Below are positions 27,368 through 36,297 of a stretch of 64,000 bases of DNA, piece after piece; the stretch's first letter is position 1; each line of letters starts with the position of its first letter. Under the pieces are notes generated by a model. It was not told the DNA's origin and ran no database searches. It was given only the letters and a program-made list of their open reading frames with translations. Source of the stretch: Pseudomonas paraglycinae (lineage in GTDB: Bacteria; Pseudomonadota; Gammaproteobacteria; Pseudomonadales; Pseudomonadaceae); contig NZ_BQHR01000013.1 of the NCBI RefSeq assembly GCF_021601625.1, positions 149,855-213,854 on the forward strand, given 5' to 3'. Position numbers and translations under genes: made by a program.

Positions 27368-28142
27368 AGTTGGCTGCAGCGGCTTTTTCAATCAGCCGCG
27401 CCACCGGCGCCGGGTTCGACACCATCACCACGTGCGAGGCGCCCTTCACCACCTCAACGGCCTTGGCATCCGCACGCTTGGCCATGAACGCCATCGCCTG
27501 GGGCGGGATGTTCTTGTCCTTGTCGCCGTAGATGTACCACGACGGAATGTGTTTCCAGGCCGGCGTGCCGGCCTGCTCGTTCAGCGCGGCTTCGGTGACC
27601 GGACGTTGAGTCGCGGCCATCAGGGCCGCTTGTGCAGCGGGGACGTCGGCGGCGAATTGATCGTGGAACTTGCTCTGCTGGATGTACAGGTCCTTGCCGC
27701 CATCGGCCAGCGCAACGGGTGGCGCCAGCGTTGGCCCGAGGGTGCTGCCGGGAAACTTGCCGGCCAGACCGGCGACGGTTTCACCGGCCTCGGGGGCAAA
27801 CGCGCTGACGTAGACCAGCGCTTTGACATTGGCATGATCGTTGGCCGCATCACTGATGACGTTGCCGCCATAGGAGTGACCGACCAGCACCACCGGCGAC
27901 TGGATGCTGCTCAGCAATGCCGATACCGCTGCGCCATCGCTCTTGACGCCGCGCAGCGGATTGGCGGCGGCGATCACCGTGTAGCCATCCTTCTCGAGAA
28001 TCTTCGCCACGCCGTTCCAGCTCGACGCGTCGGCAAATGCGCCGTGCACCAGCACCACCGTGGGTTTGGCGGTTTGGGCGAAGGCATTGGCGCCCAGGCA
28101 CAGGCCCGCAGCGATGCTCAGTGCAATCAGTGTTTTTTTCAT
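27366..28142 (-). CDS. Exported alpha/beta hydrolase (serine type)
   Basis: The protein has 258 residues with a clear signal peptide (MKKTLIALSIAAGLCLGANAFAQ, cleavage after about residue 23). The oxyanion region LVHGAF, nucleophile Ser in VGHSYGG, and catalytic His in GASHVVMV define an alpha/beta hydrolase of the salicylate-esterase/methylesterase-like branch. It should act in the periplasm. It is the last gene of a four-gene operon of exported proteins, 24 bases after the P460-like gene. The substrate is unknown. Confidence 0.85.
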   Translation of the reverse strand: MKKTLIALSIAAGLCLGANAFAQTAKPTVVLVHGAFADASSWNGVAKILEKDGYTVIAAANPLRGVKSDGAAVSALLSSIQSPVVLVGHSYGGNVISDAANDHANVKALVYVSAFAPEAGETVAGLAGKFPGSTLGPTLAPPVALADGGKDLYIQQSKFHDQFAADVPAAQAALMAATQRPVTEAALNEQAGTPAWKHIPSWYIYGDKDKNIPPQAMAFMAKRADAKAVEVVKGASHVVMVSNPAPVARLIEKAAAAN

Positions 28143-28166
28143 CTGGATGTTCCTCGTATGACGGAT

Positions 28167-28676
28167 TCAGGGAGCGTATCGAGTGAAGACAAAATCGTGG
28201 TTCTGCACCCGCGCCTGATGGCAGGCAAAGCAGGTCTGGTGCTGGGCTTCATCGGCGGGTTTGCCATCGATGAACCGGCCGAATCCCCAGCCACCGGTCG
28301 AGGCGTATTTGCGCGAGTCCTTGACCATCACCTGAACGGTGGTGGCCGCCCCCGGAATCGAGGCCGGCTCGAACTCCGGCGACTGCACGTGTTTCCACGC
28401 CAGCTTCACCAGCACCGTGCCGTCGGGAAACGGCAGCGTCTTGCTCTGGTAAGCCTTGATCGCCCGGTCATTGCCCAGCACCGCACGCAGTTCATCCAGC
28501 GGCGCGGCTTCCTGGGCCGGGGCAATCAGCGCCCACTGGCGATAGTTTTTCGGCAGCTTCACGCCGTAGATCGGCGAGGCATCGCCCTCATCGGCCTCGC
28601 CCAACGCGACACCGGTGGCCGCCAGTGCCGCGAGCGCAATGGCCGCCGGCAACACGGCCCAATGGTTGAGTTTCAT
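28167..28676 (-). CDS. Cytochrome P460 family protein
   Basis: The protein has 169 residues with an N-terminal signal (residues 1 to about 27, ending in GVALGEA). The body has the P460 pattern: YGVKLPKNYRQW, FPDGTVLVKLAWKH, and near the C-terminus a c-type haem site CFACH followed by DFVFTRYAP. P460 enzymes are periplasmic haem proteins that in some bacteria oxidize hydroxylamine; many homologues have no known role. It lies between two exported hydrolase genes with 24-base gaps on each side, so it belongs to their operon. Confidence 0.85.
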   Translation of the reverse strand: MKLNHWAVLPAAIALAALAATGVALGEADEGDASPIYGVKLPKNYRQWALIAPAQEAAPLDELRAVLGNDRAIKAYQSKTLPFPDGTVLVKLAWKHVQSPEFEPASIPGAATTVQVMVKDSRKYASTGGWGFGRFIDGKPADEAQHQTCFACHQARVQNHDFVFTRYAP

Positions 28677-28700
28677 CGTCGGATCCCCTCAGGCCAGCAG

Positions 28701-29744
28701 TCAGAGATGATCGGCATCGATCACCGCCTGAGCGAACGCCTGCGGCGCTTCCTGCGGCAGGTTGTGGCCGATGCCGCCGCTGATCAGCCGGTATTCGTAC
28801 TTGCCGGTGAAGCGTTTGGCGTAGGCCTCGGCCGGTGGGTGCGGCGCGCCATTGGCGTCGCCTTCAAGAGTGATGGTCGGCACGCCGATCGAGGGGAATG
28901 TCGCCAGTTTTTTCTCCAGCGGATCGTATTGCGCTTCCCCTTTGATCAGCCCCAGGCGCCAGCGGTAGTTGAAGATCGACACGGCGACGTGATCCGGGTT
29001 CTGCAACGCGGCGGCGCTGCGGTCGTAGGTCGCGTCGTCGAAGGTCCACTTCGGCGAGGCCAGCTGCCAGATCAGTTTGGCGAAGTCATGGGTGTTCTTT
29101 TCGTAGCCCAGACGGCCACGCTCGGTCGCAAAGTAGAACTGATACCACCACTGCAACTCCGCCGCCGGCGGCAGCGGCGTCCTGCCGGCGTCCTGGCTGC
29201 CGATCAGGTAACCGCTCACCGCCACCAGCGCTTTCACCCGCTCGGGCCAGAGCGCTGCAACGATGTCGGCGGTACGCGCGCCCCAGTCATAGCCGCCAAG
29301 TACGGCCTGCTTGATTTTCAGGGCGTCCATGAAGTCGATCAGGTCTTTGGCCAGCGCCGCCGGCTGGCCGTTGCGCACGGTTTTGGCAGACAGGAAACGT
29401 GTGTCGCCATAGCCGCGCGCGTAAGGAATCAGCACCCGATAGCCCTTCTGCGCCAGTGCCGGCGCCACGTCGGTGTAGCTGTGAATGTCGTAGGGCCAGC
29501 CGTGCAGCAGGATGACCACCGGACCGTCGGCGGGACCGACTTCGGCGTAGGACACGTCCAGCAATCCAGCCTTGACGTGTTTCAGCGCGCCGAAGGAAAC
29601 GTTGGTGCCGGCGGTAATGGCGTCGATCTTGCCGGCGGGCACTTCAGCGGCGCTGGCGTATGCCGAAGCGATGCCCAGCGCAAGCGCCAGGATCGAAACG
29701 GCGAGCACGCGCCGGGATGGGGTTACAGCGTTAGAGTCAGTCAT
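28701..29744 (-). CDS. Exported alpha/beta hydrolase (aspartate nucleophile type)
   Basis: The protein has 347 residues. The start is ATG at 29744, behind GAGGGAGA; the longer frame to 29912 is only the upstream spacer. A signal peptide covers residues about 12-33. The fold motifs are LLHGWPYD, then GGYDWGA, where Asp replaces Ser as nucleophile as in epoxide hydrolases and haloalkane dehalogenases, and catalytic His in GGIGHNLP. It is probably a periplasmic epoxide hydrolase or dehalogenase-like enzyme, second in the operon, 71 bases after the large epoxide hydrolase. Confidence 0.85.
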   Translation of the reverse strand: MTDSNAVTPSRRVLAVSILALALGIASAYASAAEVPAGKIDAITAGTNVSFGALKHVKAGLLDVSYAEVGPADGPVVILLHGWPYDIHSYTDVAPALAQKGYRVLIPYARGYGDTRFLSAKTVRNGQPAALAKDLIDFMDALKIKQAVLGGYDWGARTADIVAALWPERVKALVAVSGYLIGSQDAGRTPLPPAAELQWWYQFYFATERGRLGYEKNTHDFAKLIWQLASPKWTFDDATYDRSAAALQNPDHVAVSIFNYRWRLGLIKGEAQYDPLEKKLATFPSIGVPTITLEGDANGAPHPPAEAYAKRFTGKYEYRLISGGIGHNLPQEAPQAFAQAVIDADHL

Positions 29745-29815
29745 GCCGAGTCTCCCTCGTGAACCGCCGGGCGGCGGTTCCGGACTTGGTGTTGAAGGGC
29801 TTGCGAATTGCAGGG

Positions 29816-31150
29816 TTAGCGGGCTGCCTGAGCAGCGGTTTTCTGCGCAGCCGCGCGCAGTGGCCGGAAGGCTTCGCGCAGTTCTTCGCTGAACAGTTGC
29901 GGTTGCTCCCATGCCGCGAAGTGACCGCCCTTGCTGACTTCGCTGAAGTAGGCCAGCGACGGATAGGCGCGCTGCGACCAGACTTTCGGCGCGCGGTAGA
30001 TTTCGTGCGGGAACACGGTGATCGCCACCGGCACCTTGATGTCGGCAGTCTTCTGCGCGGCGGCGCTGAAGTTATTGTTGTTGTTCTCCCAGTAGAAACG
30101 GGAGGACGACGCCCCGCTGTCGGTCAGCCAGTACAGGCTGATGTCATCGAGCATTTCATCGCGGCTCAGGACTTTCTCGGGCTGACCGTCGCTGTCGGTC
30201 CACGCGGCGAATTTTTCATACATCCACGCGGCCGTGCCGGCGGGCGAGTCGGCCAGCAGATAACCGATGGTTTGCGGCCGGGTCACCATCATTGCGCCGT
30301 AAGCGGCGTTACGACCGAAGAACTGACTGAGCGAATTGAAGGCCGTCACCTCCGGCGCAGTCAGTCCTGCCGGGGCCGGGTCGCCGCTGTTGATCGGTTT
30401 GACCAGTTCCGGCGGCACGGTGGCCGGCATGTTCAGGTGGATACCCAGCAAACCGGGCGGCGCCAGGCGACCCAGTGCATCGGAAATCACCGAACCATGA
30501 TCGCCACCCTGGGACACGTAATGGCTGTAACCCAGACGTTTCATCAGCACATCCCAGGCCTTCGCCACCCGGTCAGGGCCCCAGCCGAGCTCGGTCGGTT
30601 TGCCGGAAAAACCATGGCCGGGAATCGACGGGATCACCACGTCGAACGAGTCCTCGACCTTGCCGCCATAGGCCACGGGATCGGTCAGCGGGCCGATGGT
30701 CTTGAGGAATTCGAACTGCGAACCCGGCCAGCCGTGGGTGAGGATCAGCGGCATCGCATTGGGATTGCGCGAGCGCACATGGATGAACTGGATGTCGACG
30801 CCGTCGATGGTGGTCACGAACTCCGGCAAGGCATTGAGCTTCGCTTCGGCCTTGCGCCAGTCATAGCCGTCGCCCCAATACTTCACCAACGCCTGGACCT
30901 GCGCCAGTTGCACGCCCTGGGACACGTCGCCGACCGTTTCCTTGTCCGGCCAGCGAGTGTCGGCGATGCGTTTGCGCAGGTCGCTCAACTTCGCTTCGTC
31001 CACATGGATGGTGTACGGGCGAATGGCTTGCGACGGATCCGCGGCCCAGACGCCGCTGCTGCCAGCGAGTACGGCAAGGCCGAGCGCGCCGCCCCTGATG
31101 GATGACGCCAGGCAATGGCGCCAGGTAAGACCGGACGAAAGCGCAACCAT
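29816..31150 (-). CDS. Exported epoxide hydrolase (EHN-type)
   Basis: The protein has 444 residues. The start chosen is ATG at 31150, seven bases after AAGGAG; the frame is open further upstream (another ATG at 31171) but that ATG overlaps the ribosome site. A signal peptide ends in GVWAADP near residue 37. The N-terminal epoxide hydrolase (EHN) segment includes LSDLRKRIADTRWPD. The hydrolase core has THGWPGSQFEF (HGWP oxyanion loop), the nucleophile Asp in QGGDHGS, and a C-terminal His in KGGHFAAWE. It opens an operon of four exported proteins. It is divergent from an MFS permease, so an imported or exported aromatic or epoxide compound is a plausible substrate. Confidence 0.87.
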   Translation of the reverse strand: MVALSSGLTWRHCLASSIRGGALGLAVLAGSSGVWAADPSQAIRPYTIHVDEAKLSDLRKRIADTRWPDKETVGDVSQGVQLAQVQALVKYWGDGYDWRKAEAKLNALPEFVTTIDGVDIQFIHVRSRNPNAMPLILTHGWPGSQFEFLKTIGPLTDPVAYGGKVEDSFDVVIPSIPGHGFSGKPTELGWGPDRVAKAWDVLMKRLGYSHYVSQGGDHGSVISDALGRLAPPGLLGIHLNMPATVPPELVKPINSGDPAPAGLTAPEVTAFNSLSQFFGRNAAYGAMMVTRPQTIGYLLADSPAGTAAWMYEKFAAWTDSDGQPEKVLSRDEMLDDISLYWLTDSGASSSRFYWENNNNNFSAAAQKTADIKVPVAITVFPHEIYRAPKVWSQRAYPSLAYFSEVSKGGHFAAWEQPQLFSEELREAFRPLRAAAQKTAAQAAR

Positions 31151-31366
31151 GATGGATCTCCTTGTAGTCATTATTCGAAAGGCATCGCCAATCGGATCAG
31201 ACCACTGCGCTGGCACCGGGGCGATTACACGATGGTGTCGGTCGATACCTTGGTATGACGCGCTGGCCCGGCGCGCAAAATCGCGCTCGAACTCAGCAGC
31301 GCTTAACGGGCAGAATGCGGCGGGGAAAAGACCAATTTGAATCACAGAGCGGAACAAGGATTGCGG

Positions 31367-32596
31367 ATGCGTGGGGAAACAGCGCTCGAACGCCTGAGCG
31401 GCACGCCATCGCCCACCTCGCAGTGGTGGGTGATCGGGTTGTGCATGCTGTTCAACGTGATCGACGGACTCGACGTCATGGCCATGGCCTTCACCGGCAG
31501 TCGGGTTTCGGCGCAGTGGACGTTGAGCGGCGCGCAACTGGGCCTGTTGTTGAGCGCAAGTCTGGTCGGAATGGCGCTCGGCTCGCTGCTGGCCGCGCCC
31601 AGGGCCGACCGCTTCGGGCGCAGACCGTTACTGCTCGCCGGTCTGCTGCTCAGCGGCCTGAGCATGTTGCTGTCGTTCTGGAGCCCGGATCATCACGTGT
31701 TGATGTTCCTGCGTTTGCTGACCGGCATCGGCACGGGGGCGGTGCTGGTGGGGGCGAACGTGCTGACGTTCGAACACGCCAGCCCGCAGCGGCGCAATCT
31801 GGCCATCGCGTTGCAATCCCTCGCCTTCGCCATGGGCGCGAGTCTGGGCGGAGTGCTGGCGCATGTACTGAATGATTTGATGGGCTGGCGGTATGTCTTT
31901 CTTGCCGGAGGTTGCATCACGCTGGCAGCCGCGCTTGCCGGCGTCTTTTGGCTGCGAGAGTCGCCGTCATTTCTGGCACTCGAACGCCGCACGCCAATCG
32001 CTACAGCGTCGCCTGACAACCCCAGCCGACCGCTTTCGCCCGGTCAGTGGCAACAGACCACATCGCTGGCACTGGCACTCTTTCTGTTGATGTTCTGCTT
32101 TTACTTCGTCATGAGCTGGACCCCGAGCCTGCTGGTCCACAATGGTTTTACCGACCAACAAGGCGCCCGGATCGGAGTGTTATTGGCGTTGGGGGGGATG
32201 CTCGGTGCCCTGCTGCTGGGACTGGCGGCCAATCGTTTCGGCTGCCGGCGATTGTTGTCGGGGTTTCTGCTGCTCAACGCCGCCCTGCTGCCATTGATGC
32301 TGCCGGCCACTCGCGTCCCCGGTCTGGCGACACTCGTGGCAGTCACGCTGGGGCTGATGCTCAATGGTGCGGTCGCGGCTCTGTATGTCCTGGCTCCTCA
32401 AGCGTTCTGCACCTCGGTTCGTACGACCGGTGTCGGCGTGGTGCTGGGGATGGGGCGTCTGGGGGCGATCATTTCGCCGCTGGTCGCCGGTTTTCTGCTG
32501 GATGCCGGATGGACCGCACAACACCTGTTCACGTTTTTCGCCGGTAGCCAGGTGTTGGCGGCCCTGCTGATCTGGCGTGGCACTAAGGGACGATGA
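31367..32596 (+). CDS. MFS permease, aromatic acid:H+ symporter-like
   Basis: The protein has 409 residues and twelve predicted membrane segments. The N-terminal motif NVIDGLDVMAMAF and the loop PRADRFGRRPLL resemble the aromatic acid:H+ symporter branch of the major facilitator superfamily. I chose ATG at 31367, six bases after AAGGA; the frame opens with a TTG at 31337. It is divergent from the exported epoxide hydrolase operon with a 216-base gap and may import the product of those periplasmic enzymes. Its 3' end overlaps the convergent oxidoreductase gene by 14 bases. Confidence 0.82.
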   Translation: MRGETALERLSGTPSPTSQWWVIGLCMLFNVIDGLDVMAMAFTGSRVSAQWTLSGAQLGLLLSASLVGMALGSLLAAPRADRFGRRPLLLAGLLLSGLSMLLSFWSPDHHVLMFLRLLTGIGTGAVLVGANVLTFEHASPQRRNLAIALQSLAFAMGASLGGVLAHVLNDLMGWRYVFLAGGCITLAAALAGVFWLRESPSFLALERRTPIATASPDNPSRPLSPGQWQQTTSLALALFLLMFCFYFVMSWTPSLLVHNGFTDQQGARIGVLLALGGMLGALLLGLAANRFGCRRLLSGFLLLNAALLPLMLPATRVPGLATLVAVTLGLMLNGAVAALYVLAPQAFCTSVRTTGVGVVLGMGRLGAIISPLVAGFLLDAGWTAQHLFTFFAGSQVLAALLIWRGTKGR

Positions 32597-33548
32597 TCAG
32601 CTTGCCCGTCGTGTTGCGCGACTCGATATCGCGATGGGCCTGTTGCACCTCGTCCAGTGAATAACGTTTGCCGATGAAGGTTTTCAGTTTGCCGGTGCTG
32701 ACCCACGCGAACAGTTGCCGGGATTTTTCCAGCAGCACCTCGCGATCGCGCACGTAGTGCATGACCGAGGGATACGTCAGCTTGATGCTGCGCGGCATGC
32801 TGAAGATATCGATCGGCGGGATCGGGTTCATGAATGGCCCGTACAAGGCCAGGGTGCCGAAGTAATCCAGCATCTCCAGCGAGTCAGCAAAGCCTTCCGC
32901 GCCGGTGCCGTCGTACACCGCATTCACCCGCAGCCCCTCGGTCAGGCGCATGACCTGTCCGGCAATGTTGTGCGCCCGCCCGATCACCACATAGTCAGCC
33001 CCGGCCGCGAGTACTGCCTCCACCTTGTCGGCGTGAGACACCCGGCCAATGACCTTACCGCCCAGTAGCTTGATCATCTGAGTCAGCATCAGCCCCACGC
33101 CCCCTGCCGCCGCGTGCACAAATGCCACGTCACCCGGCTGGATCGCATGCACCTTGTCCACCAGATTGCTGGCAGTCAGGCCTTGCATCATCAGGCTGGC
33201 GGCGGTGGCGAAGTCGATCTCATCGGGCAACGGCACCAACTGGCTGACCGGGGCGATCACCTGTTCGGCGTAGCTGCCCGGCACGTAATGCCAGGCCACG
33301 CGGTCACCGACTCCGAACTCCGTCACCTGCGGGCCGGCGGCCAGAACGATGCCGGCGCCTTCTGCACCCGGCGTCAGCGGCAACGCCCAGGCGCCGCCGA
33401 GCCCGCGCCGGACACCGGTGTCCATGAAATTGATGCCCGCTGCCATGACCTTGACCAGGACCTGTCCGGGCCCCGGTTCTGCCAGTTGAATGTCCTGCAC
33501 CGTCAACACTTCGGGCCCGCCAAAGGCCTGGATAACCACTGCTTTCAT
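32583..33548 (-). CDS. NADPH:quinone oxidoreductase, zinc-free MDR family
   Basis: The protein has 321 residues, starting MKAVVIQ at 33548; the frame opens six codons earlier. The medium-chain dehydrogenase fold is visible: GVGDRVAW, the nucleotide-binding loop HAAAGGVGLMLTQM near residue 150, and the C-terminal NTTGKLIIVP typical of quinone oxidoreductases. No zinc-binding cysteine cluster is present. It reduces quinones or enones with NADPH in the cytoplasm. It is monocistronic, with a long upstream region that contains hairpins. Confidence 0.87.
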   Translation of the reverse strand: MKAVVIQAFGGPEVLTVQDIQLAEPGPGQVLVKVMAAGINFMDTGVRRGLGGAWALPLTPGAEGAGIVLAAGPQVTEFGVGDRVAWHYVPGSYAEQVIAPVSQLVPLPDEIDFATAASLMMQGLTASNLVDKVHAIQPGDVAFVHAAAGGVGLMLTQMIKLLGGKVIGRVSHADKVEAVLAAGADYVVIGRAHNIAGQVMRLTEGLRVNAVYDGTGAEGFADSLEMLDYFGTLALYGPFMNPIPPIDIFSMPRSIKLTYPSVMHYVRDREVLLEKSRQLFAWVSTGKLKTFIGKRYSLDEVQQAHRDIESRNTTGKLIIVP

Positions 33549-33874
33549 AATCTTCTGCCCTGTCATCGGGACGACCGGTACTGCTGCCTTTCGGGTGGCA
33601 GGAGCGCGGACGTCACGTTGCTTTCACTCAACGTCGAAGGACGTTGAAACCAGGGCCAAGAGTGAGCGGGTGGTGTATCCGCGCAGTTTCGCGAACAGGC
33701 TCATTTGCATGCTTGTATGGCTCGAAGGGCCGTAGATACAGTGGCTTACAAAAGCGCCACTGTGATGCCCGTCGCAGTGTGCGACGGCAGCCGATATTCG
33801 CTACAGGCGACACCAAAGTATGATGGGCGAGTGCCAGCAGAAGGCGCATCTTTGTTCAACGGTGACTGCACACA
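33549..33874. other. Divergent promoter region with three hairpins
   Basis: There are 326 bases between the quinone oxidoreductase and the sensor kinase and no gene. Three perfect inverted repeats stand out: TCAACGTC/GACGTTGA (33628-33647), CAGTGGC/GCCACTG (33739-33762) and CCGTCGCA/TGCGACGG (33769-33787). None has a T-run. They may be operators or leader structures; the last two lie 90-140 bases before the kinase start. Confidence 0.45.
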
Positions 33875-35848
33875 ATGAGAATCGGTATGACGAACGAGCA
33901 GGAGCGCGTCATCGAGGACGATCCAGACTGCGCCAGTGACGCAATCATGCCCATGCCGGGGGTCGAAGCCATCATCGACAGCATCCCGGCCATGGTCGCC
34001 TTCATGACGCCTTCCGGTGAGCTGGAACAGGTCAACCGGCAAATCACGGACTACATCGGCGCCCCGCTTCATGAACTGAAAAAATGGCAAGCCGGCGAGA
34101 CCGTGCACCCGGACGACCTGCCCTCGGTCATCGCCGCCTGGATGCATTCAGTCGACACCGGCACGCCCTATGAAGTCGAACATCGCATCCGTCGCGCCGA
34201 CGGTGTCTATCGTTGGTTCCATGTGCGCGGCCTGCCGATCAGAGACAGCGAAGGCACCATCACACGCTGGTGCGTTTTGCAGGTCGATATCGATGAGCGC
34301 CGGCGGGACAAGGCCTTGATCGCCAGTGCCCTCGCCGAAGTCAGCGCATCGGAAGAACGTCTGCGCGGGATCATCGATGCCGTGCCCGGTTTTGTCTGGA
34401 GTGCCTCGCCCGAAGGCAGCGTCGGCTTCGTCAATCGACGCTGGTGCGACTACACGGGCATGTCCCTCGAACAGGCCTGCGGGCATGGCTGGACGGCGTC
34501 CATCCACCCGGACGATGCGCCGGGCCTCGCGGAATATTGGCAAGGGATTCTGCAATCGGGCAGCGCCGGTGAGTACGAGGCCCGGCTGAAACGCTTCGAC
34601 GGTATTTACCGCTGGTTTCTGATCCGCGCCGTGCCCCAGCGCGATGACTCCGGGCGGCTCATGCGCTGGTACGGCGAAAACACTGACATCGAAGACCGCA
34701 AACGGGCGGAAGTCTTTCTGGCCAAGGCCCAACGCCTGAGCGCCACCGGTACGTTTTCCTGGCGGGTGAGTACCGACGAGATCACTTGGTCGGACGAGGT
34801 CTACCGCATCCTTGAACTGGACCCGGACACCCCGCCCGGCTTCGAGGCGATCTATCGCCGCGTGCATCCGGACGACATCTCCAGCCATCGGGAGATGATC
34901 AAGCGCCAGCGCCGCAAGGGGCGTGACTTCGAACACGAACACCGGCTGCTGATGCCCGACGGCACGGTGAAATACGTGCGGCTGGTGGCGCACTCGATCG
35001 CCCATGCGCCGGACGGTTTCGAATACATCGCCGCCCTGCAGGACATTACCCAGCGCCGGCTCGCCGAAGAGGTCTTGAGCAAGGCGCGCTCGGAACTGAC
35101 GCATCTGGCCAGAGTCGCCAGCCTCGGCGCGGTCACGGCGTCGATTGCCCACGAGGTCAATCAACCGCTGGCCGGCATCATCACCAACGCCAGCACCTGC
35201 CTGCGGATGCTGGGCGCCGACCCGCCGAATGTCGATGGCGCCCGGGAAACCGCGCGCCGCACCATTCGCGACGGCAATCGCGCCGCCGATGTAATCAATC
35301 GACTGCGGGCGCTGTTCTCGAAGAAAAGCATCACGATTGAAGATGTCAATCTGAATGACGCGGCACGGGAAGTCATCGCCATGCTATTGGGCGAGCTGCA
35401 ACGCAACGGCGTGGTGCTGCACCCGCAATTTGCCGAGGCGCTGCCGCTGGTCAGGGGCGACCGGGTCCAGCTTCAGCAGGTGATCCTCAACCTGATCATG
35501 AATGCCGCCGAGGCCATGAGTGCGATCCACGGCCGGCCCCGAGAATTGATCATCAGCACCGGCCTTGGGGCGGACGAGAGCGTTTGCCTGGCGGTGAAAG
35601 ACAGCGGCACCGGCGTCGATCCGCAGGACATCGAGCGCATTTTCAATGCCTTTTACACCACCAAAAGTTCGGGCATGGGCGTCGGTCTGTCCATCAGTCG
35701 CTCGATCATCGAGCGCCACGACGGGAAGCTGTGGGCCAGCGCCAACGACGGCCCGGGTGCGACGTTTACCTTTGCCATCCCGAATTCGACGGACTTGCCG
35801 CAAACCGATAACCGCGACCTCGCCGATCGCACCGTGGAGAATGATTGA
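33875..35848 (+). CDS. Soluble histidine kinase with three PAS domains
   Basis: The protein has 657 residues and no membrane segments. It carries three PAS/PAC units at about 30-145, 160-278 and 285-400 (each with the HPDD and YRWF- or VRL-type PAC pattern), then HisKA with His426 in SIAHEVNQPL, then an HATPase domain with N-box LNLIMNAAEAMS, G1 DSGTG and G2 GMGVGLSIS. The HEVNQPLAG H-box places it with FixL/DctB-type kinases. It signals to the two response regulators downstream. The stop overlaps the next ATG by one base (TGATG). Start ATG 33875; ATG 33887 is an alternative. The ligand is unknown; no haem-binding PAS motif is obvious. Confidence 0.9.
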   Translation: MRIGMTNEQERVIEDDPDCASDAIMPMPGVEAIIDSIPAMVAFMTPSGELEQVNRQITDYIGAPLHELKKWQAGETVHPDDLPSVIAAWMHSVDTGTPYEVEHRIRRADGVYRWFHVRGLPIRDSEGTITRWCVLQVDIDERRRDKALIASALAEVSASEERLRGIIDAVPGFVWSASPEGSVGFVNRRWCDYTGMSLEQACGHGWTASIHPDDAPGLAEYWQGILQSGSAGEYEARLKRFDGIYRWFLIRAVPQRDDSGRLMRWYGENTDIEDRKRAEVFLAKAQRLSATGTFSWRVSTDEITWSDEVYRILELDPDTPPGFEAIYRRVHPDDISSHREMIKRQRRKGRDFEHEHRLLMPDGTVKYVRLVAHSIAHAPDGFEYIAALQDITQRRLAEEVLSKARSELTHLARVASLGAVTASIAHEVNQPLAGIITNASTCLRMLGADPPNVDGARETARRTIRDGNRAADVINRLRALFSKKSITIEDVNLNDAAREVIAMLLGELQRNGVVLHPQFAEALPLVRGDRVQLQQVILNLIMNAAEAMSAIHGRPRELIISTGLGADESVCLAVKDSGTGVDPQDIERIFNAFYTTKSSGMGVGLSISRSIIERHDGKLWASANDGPGATFTFAIPNSTDLPQTDNRDLADRTVEND

Positions 35849-36219
35849 TGGGTACGCATTTGCTCGTATCGGTGGTCGATGACGACGAATCGGTTCGTGA
35901 ATCACTGCCGGACCTGATCAAGGAGTTCGGCTTCGCCGTCCAGGCATTCGCCTCGGCGCAGGCGTTTCTGGCATCGCCCTATCTGGACTTGACCCATTGC
36001 CTGATTCTCGACGTGGCCATGCCGGGGATGTCGGGTCCGGATCTGCAACGGGAGCTGCTGCGCCGTGACTATCGCATTCCGGTGATTTTCATCACCGCCC
36101 ACGGCGACGCCAGCGAACAGGCGAAGCTGCTGAACAGTGGCGCCGTGGAGTGCCTGTTCAAACCCTTCAGCGAAGCCCAATTGCTCAAGGCCCTGAGCGC
36201 CGCCTTGCCCCTCGACTGA
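35848..36219 (+). CDS. Single-domain response regulator
   Basis: The protein has 123 residues and consists only of a receiver domain. The acidic pocket is DDD at 11-13, phospho-acceptor Asp55 in LILDVAMPG, Thr/Ser switch in FITAHGD, and Lys in CLFKPF. It has no output domain, so it should act as a phosphate sink, a phosphorelay intermediate or a binding partner. It overlaps the kinase stop and is followed 78 bases later by a FixJ-type regulator, so one kinase probably feeds two receivers. Confidence 0.9.
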   Translation: MGTHLLVSVVDDDESVRESLPDLIKEFGFAVQAFASAQAFLASPYLDLTHCLILDVAMPGMSGPDLQRELLRRDYRIPVIFITAHGDASEQAKLLNSGAVECLFKPFSEAQLLKALSAALPLD

Positions 36220-36297
36220 GCGTGAAGCCGAACAGAACAAGGAATCGACATGTTGAACGCGAACAACGCAATCGCCCCTTCCCGTGGAGCATTACCG

